Positions 27,722 to 35,481 of a DNA stretch of 64,000 nt are shown here, in pieces (within the stretch, counting starts at the first letter, position 1; every line of letters starts with the position of its first letter). The translations under genes were made by a program, and so were the position numbers. The DNA comes from Thermoguttaceae bacterium. GTDB taxonomy: Bacteria; Planctomycetota; Planctomycetia; Pirellulales; Thermoguttaceae. The DNA lies in the NCBI GenBank assembly GCA_017434455.1, contig JAFRFG010000057.1, positions 1-64,000 on the forward strand, in the 5' to 3' direction. The notes beneath the pieces were generated by a model. That model ran no database searches and was not told the origin of the DNA. It saw only the letters and a list, made by a program, of their open reading frames with translations.

Positions 27722-27847
27722 ATACCGCTCACGTTGTTCGCTGGTCACTAGTCTGAGCCGCAGCGCGGCGAACGACTGCCCCTGGAATTTTTCAAGGGCA
27801 TACCGCCCGCCGCGGCTCGCGGCTGGCCGCCGGCCCTGCCGGCCCGG
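27722..27847 (-). repeat. structured repeat element, partial copy (after Gfo/Idh copy 1)
   Basis: Read on the minus strand directly after the stop codon of the gene at 27848-29350. It holds the first module only: GC-rich hairpin with GCCGGC/GCCGGC arms, an imperfect hairpin around GGAATTTTT, and GCCGC(AGC)GCGGC at 27757-27769. It ends at about CGCTCACGTTG (27726). Confidence 0.75.
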
Positions 27848-29350
27848 CTAGACTTCGCTTGCGTCTGGAACGGTGAATTCGCCGCGGTAGTCACGCGACT
27901 CCATCGCGCGGGCATCGTCGTTATCGACGAAATGTTCCGCGACGGGATCGAACTTCAGTTCCGGTCCGAGCGACAGCTTGGTCCTGGCCAGATCGACCTG
28001 ATTCGCCTTGAGATGCTCAACCGTCCGATCGACCGTATCGAGGTTATCGTCATTGCTGGCGTAGTGGGCGAAATACTCTTTGAGCTCCTCGACCGTCACG
28101 CGATTCTGCTCGCCGAGGTAGTAGGAGATATTCCCCATGTGAGCCAGACCGGCCGCCAGATGCCCGCAGCGGGCGTCGGCGTTGAGCTTCTCGGGCGTGC
28201 CGTCGAGAATGCACTGAATAAAGTTCGAGAAATGATACTCATCACCGCCCCCCTCAAAGCGCTCGACCTCCTTCCCGTCAAGATCAAAGGCGACACAGCG
28301 CCCGTACGCCTGCTGAACAACGTATCCTTCTGTACCGTAAGCGATCGCGCCGACCTTCGCGGTAAAGTAGCTGTCGGTCTCCAGCCCGCGGGTCTCAAAG
28401 ACAAGCGTCTTCCCTCCGTCGTAGTTATAGATCGAAACCTCGGTATTGGCGGTATCGCCGGCGTCGACGTAATTCGGGTCGTTCCTCTCGACGTCGTAGC
28501 CGAGCCGCCCGCCGTAGGTAATCACACTGTTGGGAAGAACATCCGTGCCGAGAAAAACACGGGCGATATCGAATTGGTGCGGACCCTGATTACCGCAGTC
28601 GCCGTTGCCGTAGACCCGCTGCCAATGCCAGTCGTAATGAAAATTCGGCCGCGTCAGCGGAAGGATCTGGGCCGGACCGGACCAGATATTATAGTCGACC
28701 GACTCCGGTACTTCATACTGACCGAGCGGACCGATCGCCTTGCGGCGGTTGTAGCACAGACCGCGGGCGAGCTTGACCTCGCCGATCTTGCCGTCGCGAA
28801 CGTACCGCGTCGCCTCAACGATCGCCGGATTCGAACGGCACTGCGATCCAACCTGGCAGCAGACACCGTACTTTTTAGCGGCGGCGACCAGCGCGCGTCC
28901 TTCGTGGATATTGTGGCAGATCGGTTTTTCGATATAGGCGTGCTTGCCGGCCTGCATTGCCCACACACCGCACAGCGCGTGCCAGTGGTTCGTCGTCGCG
29001 CAGGAAACAATATCTAAATCGGCGTCGCCGAGCGCCTCGCGCATATCGACGGTCGTCTTGGGACGCTCGCCCTGTATCTCCTGCAGCTTATCGGCGGCGC
29101 GCTGCAGAATATCCTTATCGGCGTCGCACAGCCAGGCGACTCGGGTCTGCGGAAGGGAACTGAACATTGGGATATGGGAGCTCGATCCGCGGCCGCCGCA
29201 GCCGACGACCATGACGTTGAGGATATCGTTCGGCCCGGCTTTTTTCGCGTCTTGGGCGCGCAGGGCGCGGGGTTGTACCATTGCTGTGGAGGCCAGGGCC
29301 GCCGCGAAGAAGGAGTCGCTCAAAAACTGACGGCGTGTGATACGGGACAT
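27848..29350 (-). CDS. Tat-exported Gfo/Idh/MocA family oxidoreductase, tandem copy 1
   Basis: A 500-aa protein starting at the ATG at 29350, behind GAGGTACCCC. MSRITRRQFLSDSFFAAALA is a twin-arginine signal. The Rossmann domain begins LNVMVVGCGGRGSSSH (NAD(P)-binding glycine loop), and the family's EKPICHN motif gives the catalytic-site lysine. The C-terminal alpha/beta domain includes GNQGPHQFDIARVFLG. These enzymes oxidise or reduce sugars, cyclitols and their derivatives; Tat export allows the cofactor to be loaded before secretion. It is closely similar over its full length to the next gene (29987-31513). The region between TSTAM and the glycine loop is the main difference: this copy has a shorter linker. 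Substrate unknown. Confidence 0.9.
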   Translation of the reverse strand: MSRITRRQFLSDSFFAAALASTAMVQPRALRAQDAKKAGPNDILNVMVVGCGGRGSSSHIPMFSSLPQTRVAWLCDADKDILQRAADKLQEIQGERPKTTVDMREALGDADLDIVSCATTNHWHALCGVWAMQAGKHAYIEKPICHNIHEGRALVAAAKKYGVCCQVGSQCRSNPAIVEATRYVRDGKIGEVKLARGLCYNRRKAIGPLGQYEVPESVDYNIWSGPAQILPLTRPNFHYDWHWQRVYGNGDCGNQGPHQFDIARVFLGTDVLPNSVITYGGRLGYDVERNDPNYVDAGDTANTEVSIYNYDGGKTLVFETRGLETDSYFTAKVGAIAYGTEGYVVQQAYGRCVAFDLDGKEVERFEGGGDEYHFSNFIQCILDGTPEKLNADARCGHLAAGLAHMGNISYYLGEQNRVTVEELKEYFAHYASNDDNLDTVDRTVEHLKANQVDLARTKLSLGPELKFDPVAEHFVDNDDARAMESRDYRGEFTVPDASEV

Positions 29351-29406
29351 GGGGTACCTCGTTTGTTTTGTGGTTGAATCGCCAAAACGGCCGGCGGCTG
29401 TTGGCG

Positions 29407-29444
29407 AAAAAACGCGAGCCGACTTTGGCAAAAGCCGGCTCGCG
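29407..29444 (-). terminator. minus-strand terminator or attenuator upstream of Gfo/Idh copy 1
   Basis: On the minus strand CGCGAGCCG (29444-29436) pairs perfectly with CGGCTCGCG (29421-29413), then six T (29412-29407). It would stop transcripts coming from copy 2 through the repeat. No convincing promoter lies between it and the ATG at 29350, so attenuation is an alternative. The whole gene-free stretch 29351-29986 consists of this hairpin, about 55 nt of featureless DNA, and the repeat element. Confidence 0.75.
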
Positions 29445-29499
29445 GGCTTCGATGGTGTTCTGATCCGCTGGACCTTCCGGTAGTAGGTTGATTTTCACC

Positions 29500-29985
29500 A
29501 ACTAACCGCGGGAGGACGCGGCCGGGTTAATAGCGTGATGTCGACTGTTGGTTTTCGGCCGCTGCTCCCGCTCCGTACAGCCGCCCCCGTTGGGTCTGTC
29601 GGCTTGCTGCCGTTTGTTGGCGGGTGACAGGGGCTGTTCGCGTGACTTTTGCGGGGGGCGGCCGGGGCTTGGTTTTTTGTGCCTCCGGCGGCAAGCGCAG
29701 TGCGCTTGACCACTGTTGCCGTAGGGTGACCATACGGCATAAGAAAAAGTGCCGCGGCGCCTTCGCTCACGTTGTTCGCTGGTCTGAGCCGCAACGCGGC
29801 GAACGACTGCCCTGGAATTTTCCAAGGGCATAGCGGCCGCCGGCCCTGCCGGCCCGCGGCGCTTTCGCTCACGTTGTTCGCTGGTCACCAGTTTGAGGCA
29901 CAACGTGCCGAACGACTGCCCCTGGAATTTTCCAAGGGCATAGTGGCCGCCGGGCCTCCCGGCCGAAGCCGCGGCTCGCGGCCCG
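29500..29985 (-). repeat. long structured repeat element, copy 2 with first module doubled (after Gfo/Idh copy 2)
   Basis: Read on the minus strand it follows the stop codon of the gene at 29987-31513. Its first module occurs twice in tandem (29985-29866 and about 29850-29757), then the long tail colinear with copy 1. Hairpins: GCCGCG/CGCGGC (29968-29982), GCCGGG/CCCGGC (29949-29963), GGCAC(AAC)GTGCC (29897-29909), GCCGC(AAC)GCGGC (29788-29800), GCCGTA/TACGGC (29718-29738), AAGCGC/GCGCTT (29693-29707). Confidence 0.8.
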
Positions 29986-29986
29986 G

Positions 29987-31513
29987 TCAAACTTCGCTTG
30001 CGTCGGGAACGGTGAATTCACCGCGGTAGTCACGCGACTCCATCGCGCGGGCGTCGTCGTTATCGATGAAATGCTCCGCGACGGGATCGAACTTCAGTTC
30101 CGGCCCGAGCGACAGCTTGGTCCTCTCCAGATCAACCTGATTCGCCTGGAGATGCTCCACCGTCCGATCGACCGTATCGAGGTTATCGTCACTGCTGGCG
30201 TAGTGGGCGAAGTAATCTTTGAGCTCCTCGACCGTTACGCGATTCTGCTCGCCGAGGTAGTAGGAAATATTCCCCATGTGGGCCAGACTGGCCGACAGAT
30301 GCCCGCAGCGGGCGTCGGCGTTGAGCTTCTCGGGCGTACCGTCGAGAATACACTGAATGAAGTTCGAGAAATGATACTCGTCCCCGCCCCCCTCAAAGCT
30401 CGCGATTTCTTCCCCATCGGGGTTGAAGGCGGCGCAGCGGCCGTACTCCTGCTGAACGACATACCCTTCCGTACCGTAGGCGATCGCGCCGATCTTCGAG
30501 GTGAGGTAACTGTCGGTCTCCAGCCCGCGGGTCTCGAAGACGAGTGTCTTCCCGCCGTCGAAGTTGTAGATCGAAACCTCGGTATTGGCGGTATCGCCCG
30601 CGTCGACGTAATCCGGGTCGTTCATTTCGACGTCGTAGCCGAGCCGTCCGCCGTAGGTAATCACACTGTTCGGGAGAACGTCCGGGCCGAGGAAGACGCG
30701 GGCGATATCGAACTGGTGCGGACCTTGATTGCCGCTGTCGCCGTTGCCGTAGACCCGCTGCCAATGCCAGTCGTAATGGAACTGCGGACGCGTCAGCGGA
30801 AGGATCTGAGCCGGACCGGACCAGATATTGTAGTCGACCGATTCCGGAACCTCGTACTGACCGAGCGGACCGATCGCCTTGCGGCGCTTATAGCACAGAC
30901 CGCGGGCGAGCTTGACCTCGCCGATCTTGCCGTCGCGAATGTACTGCGTCGCCTCGACCACCGCCGGATTCGAACGGCACTGCGACCCGACCTGGCAGCA
31001 GACGCCGTACTTCTTCGCGGCGGCGACCAGCGCGCGCCCTTCGTGGATATTGTGGCAGATCGGCTTTTCGATGTAGGCGTGTTTGCCGGCCTGCATTGCC
31101 CACACACCGCACAGCGCGTGCCAGTGGTTCGCCGTCGCGCACGAGACGATGTCCAGATCGGCGTCGCCGAGGGCCTCGCGCATATCGACGGTCGTTTTGG
31201 GACGCTGGCCCTGCATCTGCTCCACCTTATCGGCGGCGCGCTCCAGAACGGCCCGGTCGGCGTCGCACAGCCAGGCGATGCGGGTTTGCGGGAGTTTATG
31301 GAACATCGGGATATGGGAACCGGCGCCGCGGCCGCCGCAGCCGACGACCATGACGTTGAGAATGTCGTTCGGCCCGACCTCGGGGGCGGCCTCGGGGGCT
31401 GCCTCGGGGGCGTCTTGGGCGCGCAGCGCGCGGGGGAGCGCCGTCGTCGTGGAGGCCAAAGCCGCGGCGAAGAAAGAGTCGCTCAAAAACTGACGACGTG
31501 TGATACGGGACAT
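29987..31513 (-). CDS. Tat-exported Gfo/Idh/MocA family oxidoreductase, tandem copy 2
   Basis: A 508-aa paralogue of the gene at 27848-29350 with the same Tat signal (MSRITRRQFLSDSFFAAALA), the same GAGGTACCCC ribosome site region, the glycine loop LNVMVVGCGGRGAGSH and the EKPICHN motif. After the signal it carries an extra short repeat of Ala-Pro-Glu triplets (DAPEAAPEAAPEVGP) as a linker. It lies 40 nt after the stop of the cytoplasmic-type Gfo/Idh gene (31554-32579), so the two are probably one operon. Near identity with copy 1 over most of the length points to a recent duplication (inference). Confidence 0.9.
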   Translation of the reverse strand: MSRITRRQFLSDSFFAAALASTTTALPRALRAQDAPEAAPEAAPEVGPNDILNVMVVGCGGRGAGSHIPMFHKLPQTRIAWLCDADRAVLERAADKVEQMQGQRPKTTVDMREALGDADLDIVSCATANHWHALCGVWAMQAGKHAYIEKPICHNIHEGRALVAAAKKYGVCCQVGSQCRSNPAVVEATQYIRDGKIGEVKLARGLCYKRRKAIGPLGQYEVPESVDYNIWSGPAQILPLTRPQFHYDWHWQRVYGNGDSGNQGPHQFDIARVFLGPDVLPNSVITYGGRLGYDVEMNDPDYVDAGDTANTEVSIYNFDGGKTLVFETRGLETDSYLTSKIGAIAYGTEGYVVQQEYGRCAAFNPDGEEIASFEGGGDEYHFSNFIQCILDGTPEKLNADARCGHLSASLAHMGNISYYLGEQNRVTVEELKDYFAHYASSDDNLDTVDRTVEHLQANQVDLERTKLSLGPELKFDPVAEHFIDNDDARAMESRDYRGEFTVPDASEV

Positions 31514-31553
31514 GGGGTACCTCGTTGGGTTTTCTTGTGGTGGGGGGAGGGAA

Positions 31554-32579
31554 TCAGCAGTCGACCGGCTTGCGGGTGCGGATCGACTCCATCTCTTTAT
31601 AGCAGAGGGTCAGCGCGTCGCCGGCCAGTTTGCCGTCGAGCAGCGGCGAGGGAGTCCCGGAGGTGAATGCTTTGAGCGCCTCGGTCAATTCATTGGCGAA
31701 CGGGACGACATCGTCGCAGGAGCCGAGATCGGGTTTTTCGACCGTGCCGTCGTCGTTCAGGACGGTAACGGGAACGTTATTGAACGATTCGCAGAAGACG
31801 GTCGCCTTTTCGAACTGGACCTCGTAACCGTGGGTGAACTGGCGGCCCTGCTGACGAATATTGCCGCTGGTGGCGGTCACGACCAGATCCGGATCGTCGT
31901 AGAGATATTGAATATTGAAGAACTCGGGGATATCGCCTCGGCAGCGGCCGACTCCCTGGACAACCTTCGGCATCCCGAACAGGGCGCGAATGAAGTGGAC
32001 ATCGTGGATGTGGAGGTCGAGCATCGGGCCGCCGAAGACCGACATATCATAGAAGTTGGGGAGCCAGACCGGGTCGGGGGTGATCCGGAGGAAGTTGCCG
32101 CCCAGGAGCTTTCCGTAGCGGCCGCTGTTCGCCGCCTGGACAATGAAGTTATGAGAGAGGTGGAAGGGGAGGACATGGCCGATGCAGAGTATTTTGTTAT
32201 TCCGCTTCGCGGCCTCGATCATCGCGGCGCCTTCTTCCGGACGCAGGGCGATCGGCTTTTCACAGAAGACATGCTTCCCGGCGTCCAGGGCGGCGATCGT
32301 CGCCTCGGCGTGGCGCGAGGGATGAAGGCACACATCGATCACGTCCAGTTCCGGATCGGCGAGCATCGCCTCGTAGTTGTCGTAGGTCGAGATACCGGTC
32401 AGATCCATCATCGTCCCGGCCGGGCCAAAATTCCCCTTGATCTTCGTCCAGTCGCCGGTGAGGCGCTCTTTATTATAGGTCTCGCAAAGAGCCGCCACTT
32501 TGATCCCCTCGATCCGCTGGTAGGCCAGATAGTGGATCATCCCCATAAAACCGATTCCAGAAATACCGACTTTCAGCAT
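31554..32579 (-). CDS. Gfo/Idh/MocA family oxidoreductase, cytoplasmic form
   Basis: A 341-aa protein from ATG 32579, with AGGAG 7 nt upstream. It has no signal peptide. The glycine loop is VGISGIGFMGMIHY and the catalytic-site motif is EKPIAL, with LDLHIHDVHFIRALFG carrying the family's His/Asp pair in the second half. It presumably uses NAD(P) on a sugar or inositol derivative in the cytoplasm. First gene of a minus-strand run with the exported copy 2, so a cytoplasmic step may follow import of the exported enzyme's product (inference). Confidence 0.9.
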   Translation of the reverse strand: MLKVGISGIGFMGMIHYLAYQRIEGIKVAALCETYNKERLTGDWTKIKGNFGPAGTMMDLTGISTYDNYEAMLADPELDVIDVCLHPSRHAEATIAALDAGKHVFCEKPIALRPEEGAAMIEAAKRNNKILCIGHVLPFHLSHNFIVQAANSGRYGKLLGGNFLRITPDPVWLPNFYDMSVFGGPMLDLHIHDVHFIRALFGMPKVVQGVGRCRGDIPEFFNIQYLYDDPDLVVTATSGNIRQQGRQFTHGYEVQFEKATVFCESFNNVPVTVLNDDGTVEKPDLGSCDDVVPFANELTEALKAFTSGTPSPLLDGKLAGDALTLCYKEMESIRTRKPVDC

Positions 32580-32969
32580 CGCAATCTCCTGTTCATCAAA
32601 AATTTTGCCCCAGACCCTTTGCACGGGGGAGGGAGCGGCTCTTTAAACGATACGCCTGTATTGTTTAGTTTACCTGCTGCCCGAGGCAAAATAAAGAGTA
32701 GAAGCGAAATTTTTTGCCGCGGCCGGGGCCTTTTTCTCTTTTCGGCCGCCCGCGGCTCGGCTCCCGGGGGCGGGGAGGCACCGCGGCTCGGGAGGAAAAA
32801 ATGGTCTGGACAGGGGGGAAAAAATAGATTAAAAGCGGCAAGACCACCTTCCTAAAGCGGCTTTGTTCCATGCCGCCCTCGGAAGGGGTATACCTGAGTT
32901 TTTCAAGGTAATTTTAGGCAAGGCGCTCAAACGCTGCTAAGGGCAAAACATACTAGGGGTAGGTAGACG
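32580..32969. other. divergent intergenic region, 390 bp
   Basis: It separates the Gfo/Idh operon (-) from the TPR protein (+). It holds a GCGGCCG/CGGCCGC stem (32719-32725 with 32743-32749) without a T run, and a direct repeat of CCGCGGCTCGG. A minus-strand candidate promoter, TTGCCT with TAAACA 16 nt on, is weak. No clear plus-strand promoter or gene is seen. Confidence 0.5.
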
Positions 32970-35300
32970 ATGACACAAGTTATTCCAACAAGGAGATCGA
33001 CGGCGAATCACCTTTCGCTTTGCGTTGTCCCCGCGATGCTGTTGTGTTTGGTCGCTACTGAACTGTTCTCGGCCGCTCCCAATCTGACCGCTCCCAGGGC
33101 AAAGCAAAGCCAGCCGCCGACACCTCAGCAGGTGATCGAAGGCCGAGCCAGGCCGATCGCCTATACCGCCTCGCCGCAGGAGATGGCGGCCGTCCCCGTT
33201 CCTCCCTCTGTGCCGGGGGGACAGACGACGCTCAGCACGCCGATTCCCGCCCCCGCGATGGGGGGCTTAACGACACAGACGCGGCAGGCCCAGGATACCG
33301 GCGGCGGTGAGCTGTTGGGGATCGTCCCCGGAAAGACGGCGATTCACGAATTGAGCAGTCATCCGATCTTCTCCAAACCGATCGGCCAGGAGACCGTCGC
33401 CCCCTTTACCGTCATGACCTTTAAGGTCGCCGATATTCCCGATTTGGCGTCGATTCAGCTCTACGTCCGCGAGGGGATCGTCGAGGGAATGATCGTCAAC
33501 TTCGCCAGTCCGCGCACCCTCATGGACGCCCGCACGTCGTTCGCCGACGTGATCCAGGGGATTCTTCCCCTGACGCTGCTCGACTCGAACGGCTCTTTCC
33601 GCGAGGTCTATCCCGAAAAGGGGTTCGCGTTCGTCTTAGAGAAGAATCCGGAAACCCCGGAGATTCCTTCCTCGAATGTCACGCAGATCGCCATCGAGAC
33701 GGTTCAGCCCGAGTATTTCCTGATCCGCGCCTCGCAAAATCTGCTGCGCAATTCGTACGAACGTTCCCTGTCGCAGGTCTGCGCCGATGCCGAGACGGTC
33801 CTGAAACTTCAGCCGAAATCGGCGCAGGCGCACGGGCTCTTGGCGCAGGCGGCCTTCCTTTTGGAGGAGTACGAAGTCGCGCGCTACCAGATTCAGGAGG
33901 CGATCGCGCTGGACGGTACCTCGGCGCAGTATCCGCTTTTAATGCTCAATATCTTCGACAAGGCCGATCAGGGGGAGGAGGGACTTGAGTACCTCCGGGC
34001 CCACCGGGAGGTGTGCGAGGGGACTCCCTTCTCGAAGGCCGAGACGGCGATTCTCGAGGGGGATTTTTTGCGGACCCGCTTTGAACCGAACTTCGATGGG
34101 GCGATCCAGCTGCATCGCAGCGCGGTCGACCAGCTTCTGCCGATGAGCAAAGATCCCTCGCAGGGGACCGAAGTTTTGGCCAAACGGCTGCTGATCCGCG
34201 CCTATTTGGCGCTGGCGCTCGATATTGTTCAAAAGCCGTGGCCCGAACCGTCCGACGCCGAGAAGGCGTTTCTCTGGATCGAAACCGCCGAGAAGCTCTC
34301 CGATGAGCTTTCCTCCGGCGAAATGACCCCCGTCGACGTCGTTCCGATCGACGGTATTTTGAATATCGCCCTGGCCGCCAGCGAGGTGGGACTCTTCCTC
34401 CCCGAGTCGGATAAGATCGATCCGTATATCCGGCGGGTCATGAATATCGGGGAGATCACCTCCGAGCAGGTGAGCGACTCGCTCGGGCTGCAGGCGATCT
34501 ACTGGAGCTGCGCGAAATTCTATCGCAACTGCTGGAATATCGCCGAGATGCGCGGCGACGAGGAGTCGTCGGTCACCTACGCCCGTTTGACACTGAAATA
34601 TTTAGAGCCGTTCTGCAACGAGGCGCCCGATCGGGTCGCCGATGTGTTCGGTCCGATCGACTACGACCTGGCGGCCATCTTCCTCGGCCACCCGGAGTGC
34701 GAGAAGATGATGCTCAAGTGCCGCGAGCGGGCGATTCGCGCCATCGAGGAAAGGGAAAAGAGCAATACCCTCTTCGAGAACGGCGAAAACGGTATTCGCC
34801 TGGTCAATTTCGGCAAGGCCTACTGGCTCGAGGGGGATCGCCAAAAAGGTTATGACCTGACCTGCCGGGGAATCGATCTGATCGACGCCTCCATCGCCGG
34901 TTCGGCGATGGAACCGGACGAACTGATCGTCCCGCTGCGCAACGCCGCGATGATGGCCAAGGGGCTGCACAACAGTGAGGACGCCGCGCTCTACACCGAA
35001 CAGGCCAATAAGCTGGCCGAACCGGTCGGCGAGCCGGTAGCCGTCCCCGACGAGGAGGGCGGCGCGGCGAAGAGCGCCCGGACCGCCTCGGTTCAGAAGA
35101 AAGCCCAGACCGTCACGAAGTCGACCCCGAAGGGGCCCGGGATGACCGCTCCCGGAAAACCGGCCGAGGCCGCCGCCGGCAAACCGTTCAAAGAGGCGGT
35201 CATGCCTTGGGAACGAGAAGATCAGGGACAGGCGTCCAACGACCCCAATCGGATTCCCTTGACCGCGCTGATCTCCAAAAAGCCGAAGAAAGAGAAGTAA
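32970..35300 (+). CDS. secreted TPR-containing protein of unknown function
   Basis: A 776-aa protein. The N-terminus contains a hydrophobic signal (CVVPAMLLCLVATELFSA, about residues 22-40), followed by a proline/threonine-rich stretch to about 110, a small beta-type domain (to about 240, with AVTFKVADIP-like strands) and then helical repeats: SQVCADAETVLKLQPKSAQA with HGLLAQAAFLLEEYEVA and further TPR-like pairs to about 690. The C-terminal 80 residues are basic and low in complexity (KKAQTVTKSTPKGPGM). It is probably a periplasmic or surface scaffold (inference). A terminator follows. Confidence 0.75.
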   Translation: MTQVIPTRRSTANHLSLCVVPAMLLCLVATELFSAAPNLTAPRAKQSQPPTPQQVIEGRARPIAYTASPQEMAAVPVPPSVPGGQTTLSTPIPAPAMGGLTTQTRQAQDTGGGELLGIVPGKTAIHELSSHPIFSKPIGQETVAPFTVMTFKVADIPDLASIQLYVREGIVEGMIVNFASPRTLMDARTSFADVIQGILPLTLLDSNGSFREVYPEKGFAFVLEKNPETPEIPSSNVTQIAIETVQPEYFLIRASQNLLRNSYERSLSQVCADAETVLKLQPKSAQAHGLLAQAAFLLEEYEVARYQIQEAIALDGTSAQYPLLMLNIFDKADQGEEGLEYLRAHREVCEGTPFSKAETAILEGDFLRTRFEPNFDGAIQLHRSAVDQLLPMSKDPSQGTEVLAKRLLIRAYLALALDIVQKPWPEPSDAEKAFLWIETAEKLSDELSSGEMTPVDVVPIDGILNIALAASEVGLFLPESDKIDPYIRRVMNIGEITSEQVSDSLGLQAIYWSCAKFYRNCWNIAEMRGDEESSVTYARLTLKYLEPFCNEAPDRVADVFGPIDYDLAAIFLGHPECEKMMLKCRERAIRAIEEREKSNTLFENGENGIRLVNFGKAYWLEGDRQKGYDLTCRGIDLIDASIAGSAMEPDELIVPLRNAAMMAKGLHNSEDAALYTEQANKLAEPVGEPVAVPDEEGGAAKSARTASVQKKAQTVTKSTPKGPGMTAPGKPAEAAAGKPFKEAVMPWEREDQGQASNDPNRIPLTALISKKPKKEK

Positions 35301-35337
35301 CCCGCCTCGAGCGTCCGGGAAATCCGCCTGCCATTTC

Positions 35338-35376
35338 TTCCGCCTTCTCCCCCTCACAGGAGAAGGCGGTTTTTTG
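35338..35376 (+). terminator. rho-independent terminator after the TPR protein
   Basis: CGCCTTCTCC (35341-35350) pairs perfectly with GGAGAAGGCG (35359-35368), followed by GTTTTTT. Confidence 0.9.
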
Positions 35377-35382
35377 TATAAT
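35377..35382 (+). promoter_or_regulatory. -10 element of the glyA promoter
   Basis: TATAAT begins directly after the terminator T run, 100 nt before glyA. No good -35 is seen at 17 nt (TCACAG), because that place is occupied by the terminator loop. Confidence 0.4.
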
Positions 35383-35481
35383 CAGCCGCGGGTGGTGTCG
35401 GTATTCTTCCGCGCGAGCCGGTCGAAGCGGACGAACCCCCTTTTTCCGAGGAACGGCAAGAAACAAAGGAGAGGCAGGTCA

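Noticed and set aside
27301..29990. Insertion sequence explaining the repeats
   Set aside because: There is no transposase frame and no target-site duplication that I can see; the hairpins and the coupling to gene ends point elsewhere. A non-autonomous element remains possible.
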